This document shows positions 1 through 7,943 of a stretch of DNA of 64,000 bases, one piece after another. Each line of letters begins with the position of its first letter. The stretch's first letter is position 1. Source of the DNA: Pusillimonas sp. UBA3987 (lineage in GTDB: Bacteria > Pseudomonadota > Gammaproteobacteria > Burkholderiales > Burkholderiaceae_B); contig DGCD01000006.1 of the NCBI GenBank assembly GCA_002384935.1, forward strand, positions 62,001 to 126,000, given 5' to 3'. A model generated the notes under the pieces. It ran no database searches. It worked only from the letters and a program-made list of their open reading frames with translations, and was not told where the DNA came from. The translations under genes were made by a program, and so were the position numbers.

Positions 1-1
1 T

Positions 2-400
2 GCGCACAGCCAGGCCAAGAACCCGTTTTTCACTGTAGAAGAAAGGGTTGATATCGCACAGGAAGTACTGGGGCACTACCCCAATGTGGAAGTTAAAAGC
101 TTCGCCGGATTACTGAAAGATTTCGTTCGGGAAGAAAATGCCCGGGTTATCGTGCGAGGCCTGCGGGCGGTCTCTGACTTTGAGTACGAGTTTCAAATGG
201 CAGGCATGAACCGACACTTGCTGCCCGAAGTTGAAACCCTTTTCATGACGCCATCCGATCAGTACCAGTTCATTTCCGGCACCATTGTGCGGGAAATCGC
301 ACTGCTGGGCGGTGATGTCAGCAAATTCGTCTTTCCTTCAGTTGAGCGCTGGCTGCACAGCAAGTCTGCCGCCCGGCGCGAAGCGGCCCAAGAGAAGTAA
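2..400 (+). CDS. coaD: Phosphopantetheine adenylyltransferase, 5' end missing
   Basis: This enzyme transfers AMP from ATP to 4'-phosphopantetheine, the penultimate step of coenzyme A synthesis, in the cytoplasm. The reading frame is open from the window edge (AHSQAKNPFFTVEERV...), so the start and the N-terminal HxGH nucleotide-binding motif lie upstream. Visible family landmarks are the segment RGLRAVSDFEYEFQMAGMNR, the TPSDQYQFIS stretch, and ISGTIVRE, which corresponds to the ISSTxVRE motif. About 132 residues of a usual 160-170 are present. The gene lies 10 nt before a YfhL-type ferredoxin, an arrangement common in Burkholderiales, so the two are probably co-transcribed. Identity is secure; only the start is unknown. 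Confidence 0.95.
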   Translation, partial: AHSQAKNPFFTVEERVDIAQEVLGHYPNVEVKSFAGLLKDFVREENARVIVRGLRAVSDFEYEFQMAGMNRHLLPEVETLFMTPSDQYQFISGTIVREIALLGGDVSKFVFPSVERWLHSKSAARREAAQEK

Positions 401-410
401 GCCACCTGAT

Positions 411-671
411 ATGGCACTGCATATTACCGACGAATGTATCAATTGTGACGTTTGCGAGCCACAGTGCCCGAACGAAGCAATTTATATGGGCGAAGAGATC
501 TACGAAATCAACCCGATGAAATGCACGGAATGCGTCGGGCATTTTGACGAGCCGCAGTGTCAGGTCGTTTGCCCGGTTGAGTGCATAGAGATTCACCCCG
601 ACTGGCGGGAAAGCCGTGAGCAGCTTCTTAAGCGTTACGAAGACCTGACGTCCGTTCAAAAGCCGGGTTAA
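411..671 (+). CDS. YfhL-family 4Fe-4S dicluster ferredoxin
   Basis: An 86-residue small electron carrier expected to hold two [4Fe-4S] clusters. The cysteine pattern is C-I-N-C-D-V-C-E-P-Q-C-P near residues 10-20, followed by C-T-E-C, then C-Q-V-V-C-P-V-E-C after a short insertion (GHFDEPQ). That insertion in the second cluster motif is typical of YfhL/Allochromatium-type ferredoxins. ATG at 411 begins MALHITDECINCD, the usual N-terminus. It follows coaD by 10 nt. The redox partner is not known from sequence. Confidence 0.92.
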   Translation: MALHITDECINCDVCEPQCPNEAIYMGEEIYEINPMKCTECVGHFDEPQCQVVCPVECIEIHPDWRESREQLLKRYEDLTSVQKPG

Positions 672-706
672 CTCAAACTGTTTTACCTGATCAGCCCGGT
701 TAGTAT

Positions 707-1081
707 TTACAGTGGCGCCTCATCGGGGTGAACTTTCACCAACCGCCCCTGGACGCCCAGAAAGTTACTGATCCAGGCAGCGGCAAGATCACCCTCATCG
801 ATAATCCGAAGGCGACGCATCCCAACGTGGATTTCGTCCATCACGCTTTCATCGTCTTCAATAACGTCGAGCGGGATATCCATGCGCAGCATACCTTCAC
901 CCTTGATGACCAAATATCCGAAACTCAAACTGAGTTGAATCTCTTTCAGTTTCGGACTCTGGTCTGCATCAAGGGCCTGGCCATTCTGATCAACGATCAA
1001 CCAGTGATGGTGATAGGGCTGAGCATCTGGGTCAGCCAATATTTCACATCCATAAATAGGGCAATAGCCTGTTTGCGTCAT
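707..1081 (-). CDS. MOSC N-terminal beta-barrel domain protein (stand-alone)
   Basis: A 124-residue protein that resembles only the MOSC_N domain usually found in front of a MOSC domain in molybdenum-cofactor-related sulfur-carrier proteins such as mARC and YcbX. Matching features are the opening CPIYGCEI (compare YPIKSC), the HHHWLIVDQNGQALDADQSPKL strip, and the closing aWISNFLGVQGRLVKV segment. No MOSC domain follows, because the frame stops after HPDEAPL. A TTG six bases upstream (1087) is an alternative start; I prefer the ATG. No strong ribosome-binding site is visible. Function is unknown; the domain may bind substrate or act as a partner for a separate MOSC enzyme. Confidence 0.75.
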   Translation of the reverse strand: MTQTGYCPIYGCEILADPDAQPYHHHWLIVDQNGQALDADQSPKLKEIQLSLSFGYLVIKGEGMLRMDIPLDVIEDDESVMDEIHVGMRRLRIIDEGDLAAAWISNFLGVQGRLVKVHPDEAPL

Positions 1082-1122
1082 AATCAATTGAATACCAACA
1101 GAATTAACCTCGGCTAAAAGCC

Positions 1123-1140
1123 AGCCGCCGCAAAGCGGCT
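1123..1140 (-). terminator. Weak hairpin at the end of the AsmA-family gene
   Basis: AGCCGC (1123-1128) pairs with GCGGCT (1135-1140). The hairpin overlaps the AsmA stop codon and is followed on the minus strand by GGCTTTT. The U-tract is only four long, so termination may be incomplete and the transcript may continue into the MOSC_N gene. Confidence 0.4.
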
Positions 1141-3757
1141 AGCGTCCGATCAAACCTTTTAGCGCGTCACCAATGTTCTTCACGGCATCATTTGAATTCG
1201 ACGCTGGCGCGGGCGCCTCAGTTCCATCGGATGGTTTCGTCTGGCCCTCGAGGAAACCTTTCAGACCGCTTTCCAGGCCTTGTTCAAGCACCCGTTTAAT
1301 CGCCGCCTCGCCGATGCCTTTCCATTCAACACCATAATTCAGAGCATTGAAAGGACCGCTTACGCGCAACGGTACCGTGATGCCTCGCAACTGGGCCAAT
1401 TGTTCGGTGCCCTGCCCTCGCAGCGTGTCAACCACTCGCACATTCACAACCAGATCAATCATTTGCCTGCCAACGTCAATGGTGGCGGGTTTACCTTGTG
1501 TCATGCGCAATAAGGGTGCCCGAACAGCCAGTTTGCGCAATGTGCCGACGCCCTCGGCAAAACGCAGATTTGCATCAAGCGATGTAAAGGTCGTTTCTTC
1601 ACCAAAATTCTCGGTGATATCCAAATTGGGGCCCCCAGTGCCGCCGGACAAATCCGTGATCGCCTGCGACGCACGGCCAAGAATCCGGGGCAAATCTATT
1701 CCCTTGATTGCACCATCGCGCACCGCGACCTTGACGTCGCCCTTGAGTGCCGGCGCCAGTGCCTGAATCGTTGCACCTTGTGTTGCCAAACCCAAGTCAA
1801 CGTTACCCGTTCCCGTGACACGCTCTTCCCCGGTAATGGCTCTCATAAGCGGGCCCACCGAAACGGACGACATATTAAGCTGAGTTGAAAATTCATTTTC
1901 TGACGTAGCGCCGGCCTTGCCCGTAAACGAACCCTCGTAGAGCTGACCCGTCAAGCGAGTGACATCCAAACGACCTTTTTGGGCCAGCACCGTTGCAACG
2001 ATATCGGAGGCCTCAAAGCCCCTGCCGGCCAACCGTCCGATTTTGGCGTTGGCAGTCAGATCAAGGTCATTCAGGAATGACATATCAAGTGGTACGGGCT
2101 TGGGCGCTTTTGCCGCATCTGACTTGCCGGTATCTTGTTCCCCTTCCTGCTTGTCTGCCTCATCGGTTTGATCTCCCGACTCATCGCCCTCGGGCGAAGC
2201 GACTGCCTTTGCCACCTCAACCGGGGGGAACAGCTTGTCGAAATCCAGCTCTTCGGCGTTCAGGTCGAGATTGATCACCGGGCGATTCAATTGATCGACC
2301 CGGGTTTTAAGACTTAACTGACTCCCGTTGAGCACGGCATTCATATCGCTGGAAAGGGTGCTTTTAAGAAAGTCGATTGCCAGGCTGCCGATAAGCGGAA
2401 ATTCGAACCCCTGCTCTCCGAGCACCGGCGCGTTGATCTGGACACCGCCTTTTATCGCAGTAAGCCCCAATTGTTCGTTTATGGCATTCCAGCGCACCGG
2501 CGACGACATATCGACCTGGATCAGGCGATCTCCCTGCTTTAAATTGCCGTCGACCTTGATCTCTTTCAAATTCAAATCGAGTGCGTTTCCGCTTAACCCC
2601 TTCATTTCCAACGCAACGCCCAGCATCGACTCGCCATCCAGCTTAAGCGTACCCAAAACGGTTTCGCCTTCGGCTTTCTCCGGGGAAATCAATAACCGGG
2701 GAGCATCCAGCTCGACAAGTGCGTCACCGTCGGGCATTTCACCAGAACCGCGAATAGCAAGATCTTGCACCTGCAGCTCCCGACGACTTGGGTCGATACG
2801 CAGCCGCGGCGCAGTGAGCTCAAGACTCAACGATTCGACCGGCGTCTGGCCTGCAATTCTTCCCTGCATTTCAAAATCAAGGTTAGCCGCATTGAGTTGC
2901 TGGCTGAATGCGCTATAGGCCAGATTACCCCTTAGCGCGGCGCTCTCGGCCTGAAAGGGATGAACCGCGCCAACCATGCGCACGTTGATTCGTTGGGCAG
3001 AATACTCACGCTTGACCGGGTCGATGCGCACGGCGGCCTGCCCTTGAATTTGCGCATCGGTTGCCGGAAGGCTACCCTGCAGGCGTCCATTCAAAGACAC
3101 ATCGAATGGTTGATCGAACGTAATACGCCCCGTATTCAGTTGAACCCCGACAATACGAATATCGTAGCCATCTTTGGCATCGAAATAATGCAATTCACTG
3201 TTGCGAAGCTCCAGGCCTGCAATATCAATCTGCAAATCGGTACGTTCGTCGGGTACGCCGGATACCACTTCCGACGCTTGCGCTTCGGCGATACCCAAAG
3301 GTTTGGCAGGCGGCGCCAGAATTTCTGCTGCCTGAGCCACGGCCTGATCTGAACCCGACGCACGCAGAAGGTCTTCGAAATTGAACTGACCTTCGGATGA
3401 GCGTTTCAACCAAGCCTTAAAGCCGTCGAGCGCAACATGGTCGACCACCAGGCGATTAAACACCAAGGGCCAGATCGCAACCGCGATACGCGCGTGATCG
3501 ATGGAAGCAAATACCGTGTCGCTGTTGGGCTCGGAAAGCGAAATTTTATTCACGGTAAGACCCAGGCGCGGGAACACCGACAACGCAATGTCGCCTTCAA
3601 TATTCAACGTACGCTGATAGCGCTGATAAACCTCGTCTTGAACCCGTGCTTTGTATGAATTGGGATCGAACGTTAGTAGAAATACAGCAATACCCAGTAG
3701 TACCAGGAAAAATATTGCCACCAACCCAATTAATACTCGCTTAATCCAAACTTTCAT
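1139..3757 (-). CDS. AsmA family protein
   Basis: A large (872-residue) envelope protein of the AsmA/TamB-like group. These proteins are anchored in the inner membrane by one N-terminal helix and extend into the periplasm; the family is implicated in phospholipid transport to the outer membrane. The N-terminus MKVWIKRVLIGLVAIFFLVL is the anchor helix, followed by the family segment FDPNSYKARVQDEV. A C-terminal AsmA domain contains GTGNVDLGLATQG and PLLRMTQGKPATIDVG. A low-complexity acidic insertion (EGDESGDQTDEADKQ and onward, roughly residues 520-555) sits before the last domain. I chose the ATG at 3757, which has an AAAGG ribosome site, over an in-frame ATG at 3790. It diverges from the downstream sulfhydrylase gene. 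Confidence 0.85.
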   Translation of the reverse strand: MKVWIKRVLIGLVAIFFLVLLGIAVFLLTFDPNSYKARVQDEVYQRYQRTLNIEGDIALSVFPRLGLTVNKISLSEPNSDTVFASIDHARIAVAIWPLVFNRLVVDHVALDGFKAWLKRSSEGQFNFEDLLRASGSDQAVAQAAEILAPPAKPLGIAEAQASEVVSGVPDERTDLQIDIAGLELRNSELHYFDAKDGYDIRIVGVQLNTGRITFDQPFDVSLNGRLQGSLPATDAQIQGQAAVRIDPVKREYSAQRINVRMVGAVHPFQAESAALRGNLAYSAFSQQLNAANLDFEMQGRIAGQTPVESLSLELTAPRLRIDPSRRELQVQDLAIRGSGEMPDGDALVELDAPRLLISPEKAEGETVLGTLKLDGESMLGVALEMKGLSGNALDLNLKEIKVDGNLKQGDRLIQVDMSSPVRWNAINEQLGLTAIKGGVQINAPVLGEQGFEFPLIGSLAIDFLKSTLSSDMNAVLNGSQLSLKTRVDQLNRPVINLDLNAEELDFDKLFPPVEVAKAVASPEGDESGDQTDEADKQEGEQDTGKSDAAKAPKPVPLDMSFLNDLDLTANAKIGRLAGRGFEASDIVATVLAQKGRLDVTRLTGQLYEGSFTGKAGATSENEFSTQLNMSSVSVGPLMRAITGEERVTGTGNVDLGLATQGATIQALAPALKGDVKVAVRDGAIKGIDLPRILGRASQAITDLSGGTGGPNLDITENFGEETTFTSLDANLRFAEGVGTLRKLAVRAPLLRMTQGKPATIDVGRQMIDLVVNVRVVDTLRGQGTEQLAQLRGITVPLRVSGPFNALNYGVEWKGIGEAAIKRVLEQGLESGLKGFLEGQTKPSDGTEAPAPASNSNDAVKNIGDALKGLIGR

Positions 3758-4054
3758 GAAATGCCTTTGACTCCGGACGCGCCGTGCCATATGTATTTAG
3801 CCACTATATGCAATGCTAACTCAACTGCCAACACGATTCCCAATTGTTGCAATGGTTTACATAAGGATTACACGCAATTGTGCACAGAACGGGTTTCATA
3901 TGCAAAACACTTTCTCGACGACAATTATCGTACAAAATTAGCATAGGGGGTCACCTGCGCTTTAAGCCAAGATGTTTTGCTATGCTTGAGCACGCTACTT
4001 CAATTAAAACAAACTCTGGATTTATCTGGATTCATCTTTGCGAGGGAACTCATT
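3758..4054. other. Divergent intergenic region, asmA / O-acetylhomoserine sulfhydrylase
   Basis: 297 bases between two outward-facing genes. It must hold promoters for both. It is AT-rich compared with its flanks, but I cannot name a convincing -35/-10 pair. A GAGGGA ribosome site lies at 4042-4047. A riboswitch was looked for and not found. Confidence 0.5.
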
Positions 4055-5332
4055 ATGAAACTTGAAACACTAGCCATTCATGCCGGCTTCCAGCCCGACC
4101 CAACAACCAAATCTGTTGCGGTTCCCATTTACCAGACCACCTCGTACGCGTTCGACAGTACCCAGCATGGTGCAGACCTGTTCGACCTCAAAGTGCCCGG
4201 CAACATATATACACGCATCATGAATCCAACCAACGGCGTTCTGGAAGAACGTGTTGCGGCGATGGAGGGCGGCGTCGCGGCGCTTGCCGTTGCTTCAGGT
4301 ATGGCGGCCATTACTTATGCAATCCAGACTATCGCCCAGGCAGGCGATAATATCGTCTCGGTCAGCAAGCTTTACGGCGGTACATACAACCTGTTTGCCC
4401 ACACATTCCCCCGCCAGGGAATCACGGTTAAATTTGCACCCCACAACGATGTGGCTGCCCTTGAGGCGCTAATTGACGACAATACCAAAGCCGTATTTTG
4501 CGAAACCATCGGCAACCCTGCGGGCAATATCGTCGACATTGAAGCGTTGGCGCAAGCGGCGCATCGCCACGGCGTTCCGCTGATTGTCGACAATACGGTT
4601 GCTTCGCCTGCGTTATGCCGCCCTATTGAATACGGCGCCGATATCGTCGTGCATGCGCTCACCAAATACATGGGCGGCCACGGCACCACGATTGCAGGAT
4701 GTATTGTTGATTCGGGCAAATTCCCATGGGTAGAGCACAAAGGCCGTTTCCCCATGCTCAATGAGCCCGATCCCTCGTATCACGGCGTTGTATATACAGA
4801 AGCGTTTGGTCCGGCAGCCTTTATCGGTCGGTGTCGAGTCGTACCGTTGCGTAATACCGGCGCGGCCCTGTCACCATTTAACGCTTTCCTGATTCTGCAG
4901 GGCATTGAAACCTTGGCCCTGAGAATGGAGCGCCACAACGAAAATGCACTCAAAGTGGCCCAGTTTCTAAAAGACCACCCCCAGGTGTCGTGGGTAAACT
5001 ACGGCGGCCTGCCGGATCACCCTGAACACGGTCTGGCCAGGAAATACTTCGGTGGCCTGCCCGCCAGTATTATGTCGTTCGGGATTAAAGGCGGTCATGC
5101 TGCAGGTGCCCGTTTCATCGACGCATTGCAACTGGTTTTACGGCTGGTCAACATCGGCGACGCGAAATCGCTTGCGTGCCATCCTGCATCGACAACCCAT
5201 CGCCAGTTGGGGCCCGACGAACTCAAATCAGCCGGGGTAACCGAAGATATGATTCGGCTGTCGATCGGCATTGAGCACATCGACGACATTCTCGACGATA
5301 TTCGTCAGGCCCTGGATGCCGCGAAGGCATAG
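4055..5332 (+). CDS. metY: O-acetylhomoserine sulfhydrylase
   Basis: A PLP enzyme (425 residues) that makes homocysteine or methionine precursors from O-acetylhomoserine and sulfide or methanethiol (Cys/Met metabolism gamma-synthase family). Characteristic features are ETLAIHAGFQPDPTTKSVAV at the N-terminus, IYTRIMNPTNGVLEERVAAM, and the PLP lysine Lys204 in HALTKYMGGHG. The C-terminus carries LACHPASTTHRQL, where the family binds the substrate carboxylate. The start was placed at MKLETLA (ATG 4055, preceded by GAGGGA) rather than at an in-frame ATG 78 bases upstream. It converges on an oxidoreductase gene 8 nt away. The family also includes cystathionine gamma-synthases, but the length and the GGLPDHPEHGLARKYF region fit MetY. 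Confidence 0.93.
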   Translation: MKLETLAIHAGFQPDPTTKSVAVPIYQTTSYAFDSTQHGADLFDLKVPGNIYTRIMNPTNGVLEERVAAMEGGVAALAVASGMAAITYAIQTIAQAGDNIVSVSKLYGGTYNLFAHTFPRQGITVKFAPHNDVAALEALIDDNTKAVFCETIGNPAGNIVDIEALAQAAHRHGVPLIVDNTVASPALCRPIEYGADIVVHALTKYMGGHGTTIAGCIVDSGKFPWVEHKGRFPMLNEPDPSYHGVVYTEAFGPAAFIGRCRVVPLRNTGAALSPFNAFLILQGIETLALRMERHNENALKVAQFLKDHPQVSWVNYGGLPDHPEHGLARKYFGGLPASIMSFGIKGGHAAGARFIDALQLVLRLVNIGDAKSLACHPASTTHRQLGPDELKSAGVTEDMIRLSIGIEHIDDILDDIRQALDAAKA

Positions 5333-5340
5333 CCCGGCGG

Positions 5341-6261
5341 CTAACGCCACCAGGCCAGGTAGCGCGGGACAACTGCCTCAAGCGGTGTGGGAATCATGCC
5401 AAGCGAAGGTGGCAGGGGCGTTGCACTTACGTTGTCAACCTTCAAAGACGCCAGGTTATCGCGCGACATCAAAGGCTCTCCGGGCAGCTTCTCAAAAAAG
5501 CAGGCCTGGAGGCGACCTACGCTGTCCGGCAAGCCGATAACCGGCCGTGGATGCCCACCCCAACGCGCCGCTCGCGAAACCAGTTCCGCCAGCGTATAGA
5601 CCTCAGGGCCTGCCAGATCGTAGGTGTGGCCAAAATGTTGCCCTTGCCCCATGACAGCCGTAAGCACCTTCGCGACATCACCCACAAATACGGGCTGTAA
5701 CCGTGATTGGGCGCCCGCCATGAACAAAACAGGCAACCAGCGAGCCAACTGCGCAAACAAGTTCATGAATCGGTCGTCGGGGCCGAAAACAACAGATGGG
5801 CGAAATAGGGTCCAGTTGTGAGATTGAGACGCGGCAAAGATGTTCTTGATCCGCGACTCACCCTCCATTTTGGAACGCAAGTAACCACTGGGCGCGTCTG
5901 AAGATACCCCCAACGCGCTTATGTGCAAGAAATGGGAAACCTGATACTGGCAGCATAAACGTGCCAGCATTTCCGGAAATTGCACATGTGCGCGGTCAAA
6001 CTCAGGCCCCCAGGGTGTTGCCGCGCGGCTATGCAGCACACCCAGCAAATTCACGACAACGTCTGCCCTTTCCACCAAAGGCGCCAATTCATCTTCCCGA
6101 TGCACATCAACTGGATGCAACGTGACAGTAGGCAGCGGCAAAAGGCCCCTTGCGTGTGCGTAGCGACGCGTTGGCACCGAAACAAAATGACCGTCGGCAA
6201 CCAGGCGGGCGATCAAGTGACGGCCAATAAAACCGCTCCCTCCTATCACCAACACATGCAT
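5341..6261 (-). CDS. NDUFA9-like NAD(P)-dependent epimerase/dehydratase
   Basis: A 306-residue atypical short-chain dehydrogenase of the complex-I NDUFA9 subgroup. The N-terminal Rossmann motif is GGSGFIGRHLIARLVADGH; VVNLLGVLHSR, FLHISALGVSSDAPSGYLRSK (Tyr and Lys of the catalytic dyad) and FRPSVVFGPDDRFMNLFAQL follow. In mitochondria the homologue is a structural subunit of NADH dehydrogenase; in bacteria its role is unclear and substrates are unassigned. The gene stands alone, between the converging metY and an upstream AraC regulator gene on the same strand. Confidence 0.82.
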   Translation of the reverse strand: MHVLVIGGSGFIGRHLIARLVADGHFVSVPTRRYAHARGLLPLPTVTLHPVDVHREDELAPLVERADVVVNLLGVLHSRAATPWGPEFDRAHVQFPEMLARLCCQYQVSHFLHISALGVSSDAPSGYLRSKMEGESRIKNIFAASQSHNWTLFRPSVVFGPDDRFMNLFAQLARWLPVLFMAGAQSRLQPVFVGDVAKVLTAVMGQGQHFGHTYDLAGPEVYTLAELVSRAARWGGHPRPVIGLPDSVGRLQACFFEKLPGEPLMSRDNLASLKVDNVSATPLPPSLGMIPTPLEAVVPRYLAWWR

Positions 6262-6304
6262 AATCCCTCTCCTTTAACCAACCATAGCCCGATACTCAGG
6301 GTAC

Positions 6305-7303
6305 TCAATTAAAAATAAAATACTGCGCTCGATATTGCCGTGGGGATGATCCGTAGAACCGGCGGAATGCAGTGGAAAAATGTGCCTGAGTCGCAAACCC
6401 CGTGCGTGCCGCAATTTCCGAAATGGGCAAAACGCTCGCTGACGACCTGGTTAGCAAATCTCGCGCGTTTGCCAAACGCTGTTGCCACAGCGCTTCGGTA
6501 ACCGTGGAGTCAAACTGCGCGTACAAACGCTCCAGCGAACGAAGCGACATTCCCATGAAAGCGGCCAACTGTGCCCGATTAAAATCAGGTTCGGCGGCCC
6601 GTTGCGCAATGAAAGCCTGTGCACGTGCATAGCGCAGGCGATGGGTAATGTAGCGGCCCCGACTGACGGTCTTGCCCACGGCACGACCAATGAGCGACTG
6701 CACGCTGGCAGCAACACAATCAGCCTGATTTTGCTCGGGCAGCCGAACGAACTCCGCCAGAATACTCATAAACGACATCATGTCGTAGCGATCGAGCCGA
6801 CGTTGCTTACCGACATGCAAAGGACCTTGTAACCGTGGCCAGTTTCTGCATTGCGCCACCTGCAAATCCAAATCGACGAGAATTTGCCTCATTGACGTTG
6901 GAAACCCGAATAAATATGGTTGGTCGGTGGCGTACAACACTGCATCTCCCGGCTCAAGCAAAACCTTTTGCCCGTTCTGAACAAAGTAGCCATTGCCCTC
7001 AACCAGCACACTGGCAAACAGCGCGTCTTTGGGCAAACGCCTGACCATCGAGGCGCCGCGCTCTATTTCATGCGATGAACCGCTAATGTCGCTTAAACGC
7101 ACATGGCCCAGGTCGTAATTTCGCTCGCATGCCTGCAACGCAACGCCATTCAACTCCCGACATTTCAAACCAACCAGCTCGGCTGCATTATGTTCCTCCC
7201 AGTACGCAACGCGACTACCGGGGTCAACCTGATCGGTAGATGCCTCTGCGATCGGAACGTAACGCCCAGGCGCCTGATCGGCCAATTTGTGCTTCAGTTG
7301 CAT
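6305..7303 (-). CDS. AraC-family transcriptional regulator
   Basis: A 332-residue regulator. The N-terminal half looks like an AraC_binding_2 (cupin-like) ligand domain, with LPKDALFASVLVEGNGYFVQNGQ and LEPGDAVLYATDQPYLFGFP. The C-terminal about 100 residues form the double helix-turn-helix: FNRAQLAAFMGMSLRSLERL, then ISEIAARTGFATQAHFSTAFRRFYGSSPRQYR. The start is uncertain: an in-frame TTG at 7330 lies within a hairpin, so I used the ATG at 7303, preceded by AGGG. It diverges from the cupin dioxygenase gene at 7395, which is its most likely target. The inducer is unknown. Confidence 0.87.
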   Translation of the reverse strand: MQLKHKLADQAPGRYVPIAEASTDQVDPGSRVAYWEEHNAAELVGLKCRELNGVALQACERNYDLGHVRLSDISGSSHEIERGASMVRRLPKDALFASVLVEGNGYFVQNGQKVLLEPGDAVLYATDQPYLFGFPTSMRQILVDLDLQVAQCRNWPRLQGPLHVGKQRRLDRYDMMSFMSILAEFVRLPEQNQADCVAASVQSLIGRAVGKTVSRGRYITHRLRYARAQAFIAQRAAEPDFNRAQLAAFMGMSLRSLERLYAQFDSTVTEALWQQRLANARDLLTRSSASVLPISEIAARTGFATQAHFSTAFRRFYGSSPRQYRAQYFIFN

Positions 7304-7320
7304 ATAAATTGTCGCCCTGA

Positions 7321-7349
7321 GAAAAAACAAGCACCTTGCTTTTTTCTAG
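7321..7349. promoter_or_regulatory. Hairpin flanked by A and T runs between the AraC gene and the dioxygenase gene
   Basis: CAAG (7328-7331) and CTTG (7336-7339) face each other around GCAC/GTGC, with an A-run on one side and a T-run on the other. On the minus strand it reads as a short hairpin followed by six T. It lies in the presumed leader of the AraC gene, so it could act as an attenuator. The stem is short and its role is unproven. Confidence 0.35.
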
Positions 7350-7394
7350 AATAACTAAGCATAGCACTGGTTTTATCATTAAAGGAGACATGCA

Positions 7395-7928
7395 ATGAGT
7401 GACACAAAAGGAAATGAATTCTGGCGTTCAATTGCGCCAATCAAAGACGTATTCAAGCCCGACGCCAAACCCGAGGCCTATATTCCGAATGCGGCCACCG
7501 ACGACATGAAATACTACGTTCCATTCAGCGAAACGGTCTGTTCGCGACCGCTCTGGATTTCACCATCTGAAAACAAATGGGCCGATATCCTGCGTGCCGA
7601 CGCGCCCGGCATGGTTAACCGTCATTACCACCCCCATGAGGTTTTTGCCTACACCATTTCGGGCAAATGGAGCTACCTTGAACATGACTGGGTGGCAACA
7701 GCGGGCGATTTCGTTTATGAAACGCCGGGTGAAGGGCACACGCTGGTTGCGCATGAGCACGCAGACCCAATGCGTGTATTTTTCATCGTTAAAGGACCGC
7801 TTATATGGCTGGACGAAGAAGGTAACTCCGAGGGCCACTTCGATGTCCACGACTACATTGCAATGTGCCGTGAACATTACGAAAAAGTGGGTATCGGCGC
7901 AGACCACATAAAAAGCCTGTTCCGATAA
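7395..7928 (+). CDS. Cupin dioxygenase, 2,4'-dihydroxyacetophenone dioxygenase family
   Basis: A 177-residue single-domain cupin. Metal-binding candidates are the NRHYHPHE segment (His77, His79, His81, Glu82) and downstream His115 or His120/122 in GEGHTLVAHEH. The overall layout, including PLWISPSENKW and FIVKGPLIWLDEEGN, resembles the iron enzymes that cleave 2,4'-dihydroxyacetophenone to 4-hydroxybenzoate and formate. A strong AAAGGAG ribosome site precedes the ATG. The gene is divergent from an AraC regulator and ends 15 nt from the converging oxidoreductase gene. Family membership is fairly secure; the substrate is inferred and could be another aryl ketone or an unrelated small acid. Confidence 0.72.
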   Translation: MSDTKGNEFWRSIAPIKDVFKPDAKPEAYIPNAATDDMKYYVPFSETVCSRPLWISPSENKWADILRADAPGMVNRHYHPHEVFAYTISGKWSYLEHDWVATAGDFVYETPGEGHTLVAHEHADPMRVFFIVKGPLIWLDEEGNSEGHFDVHDYIAMCREHYEKVGIGADHIKSLFR

Positions 7929-7943
7929 CCCTCAGACCACCAA

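Noticed and set aside
3940..4054. SAM-type riboswitch before the O-acetylhomoserine sulfhydrylase
   Set aside because: Tried to fit the SAM-II pseudoknot to the leader; the needed P1 stem and A-rich pairing segment do not line up.
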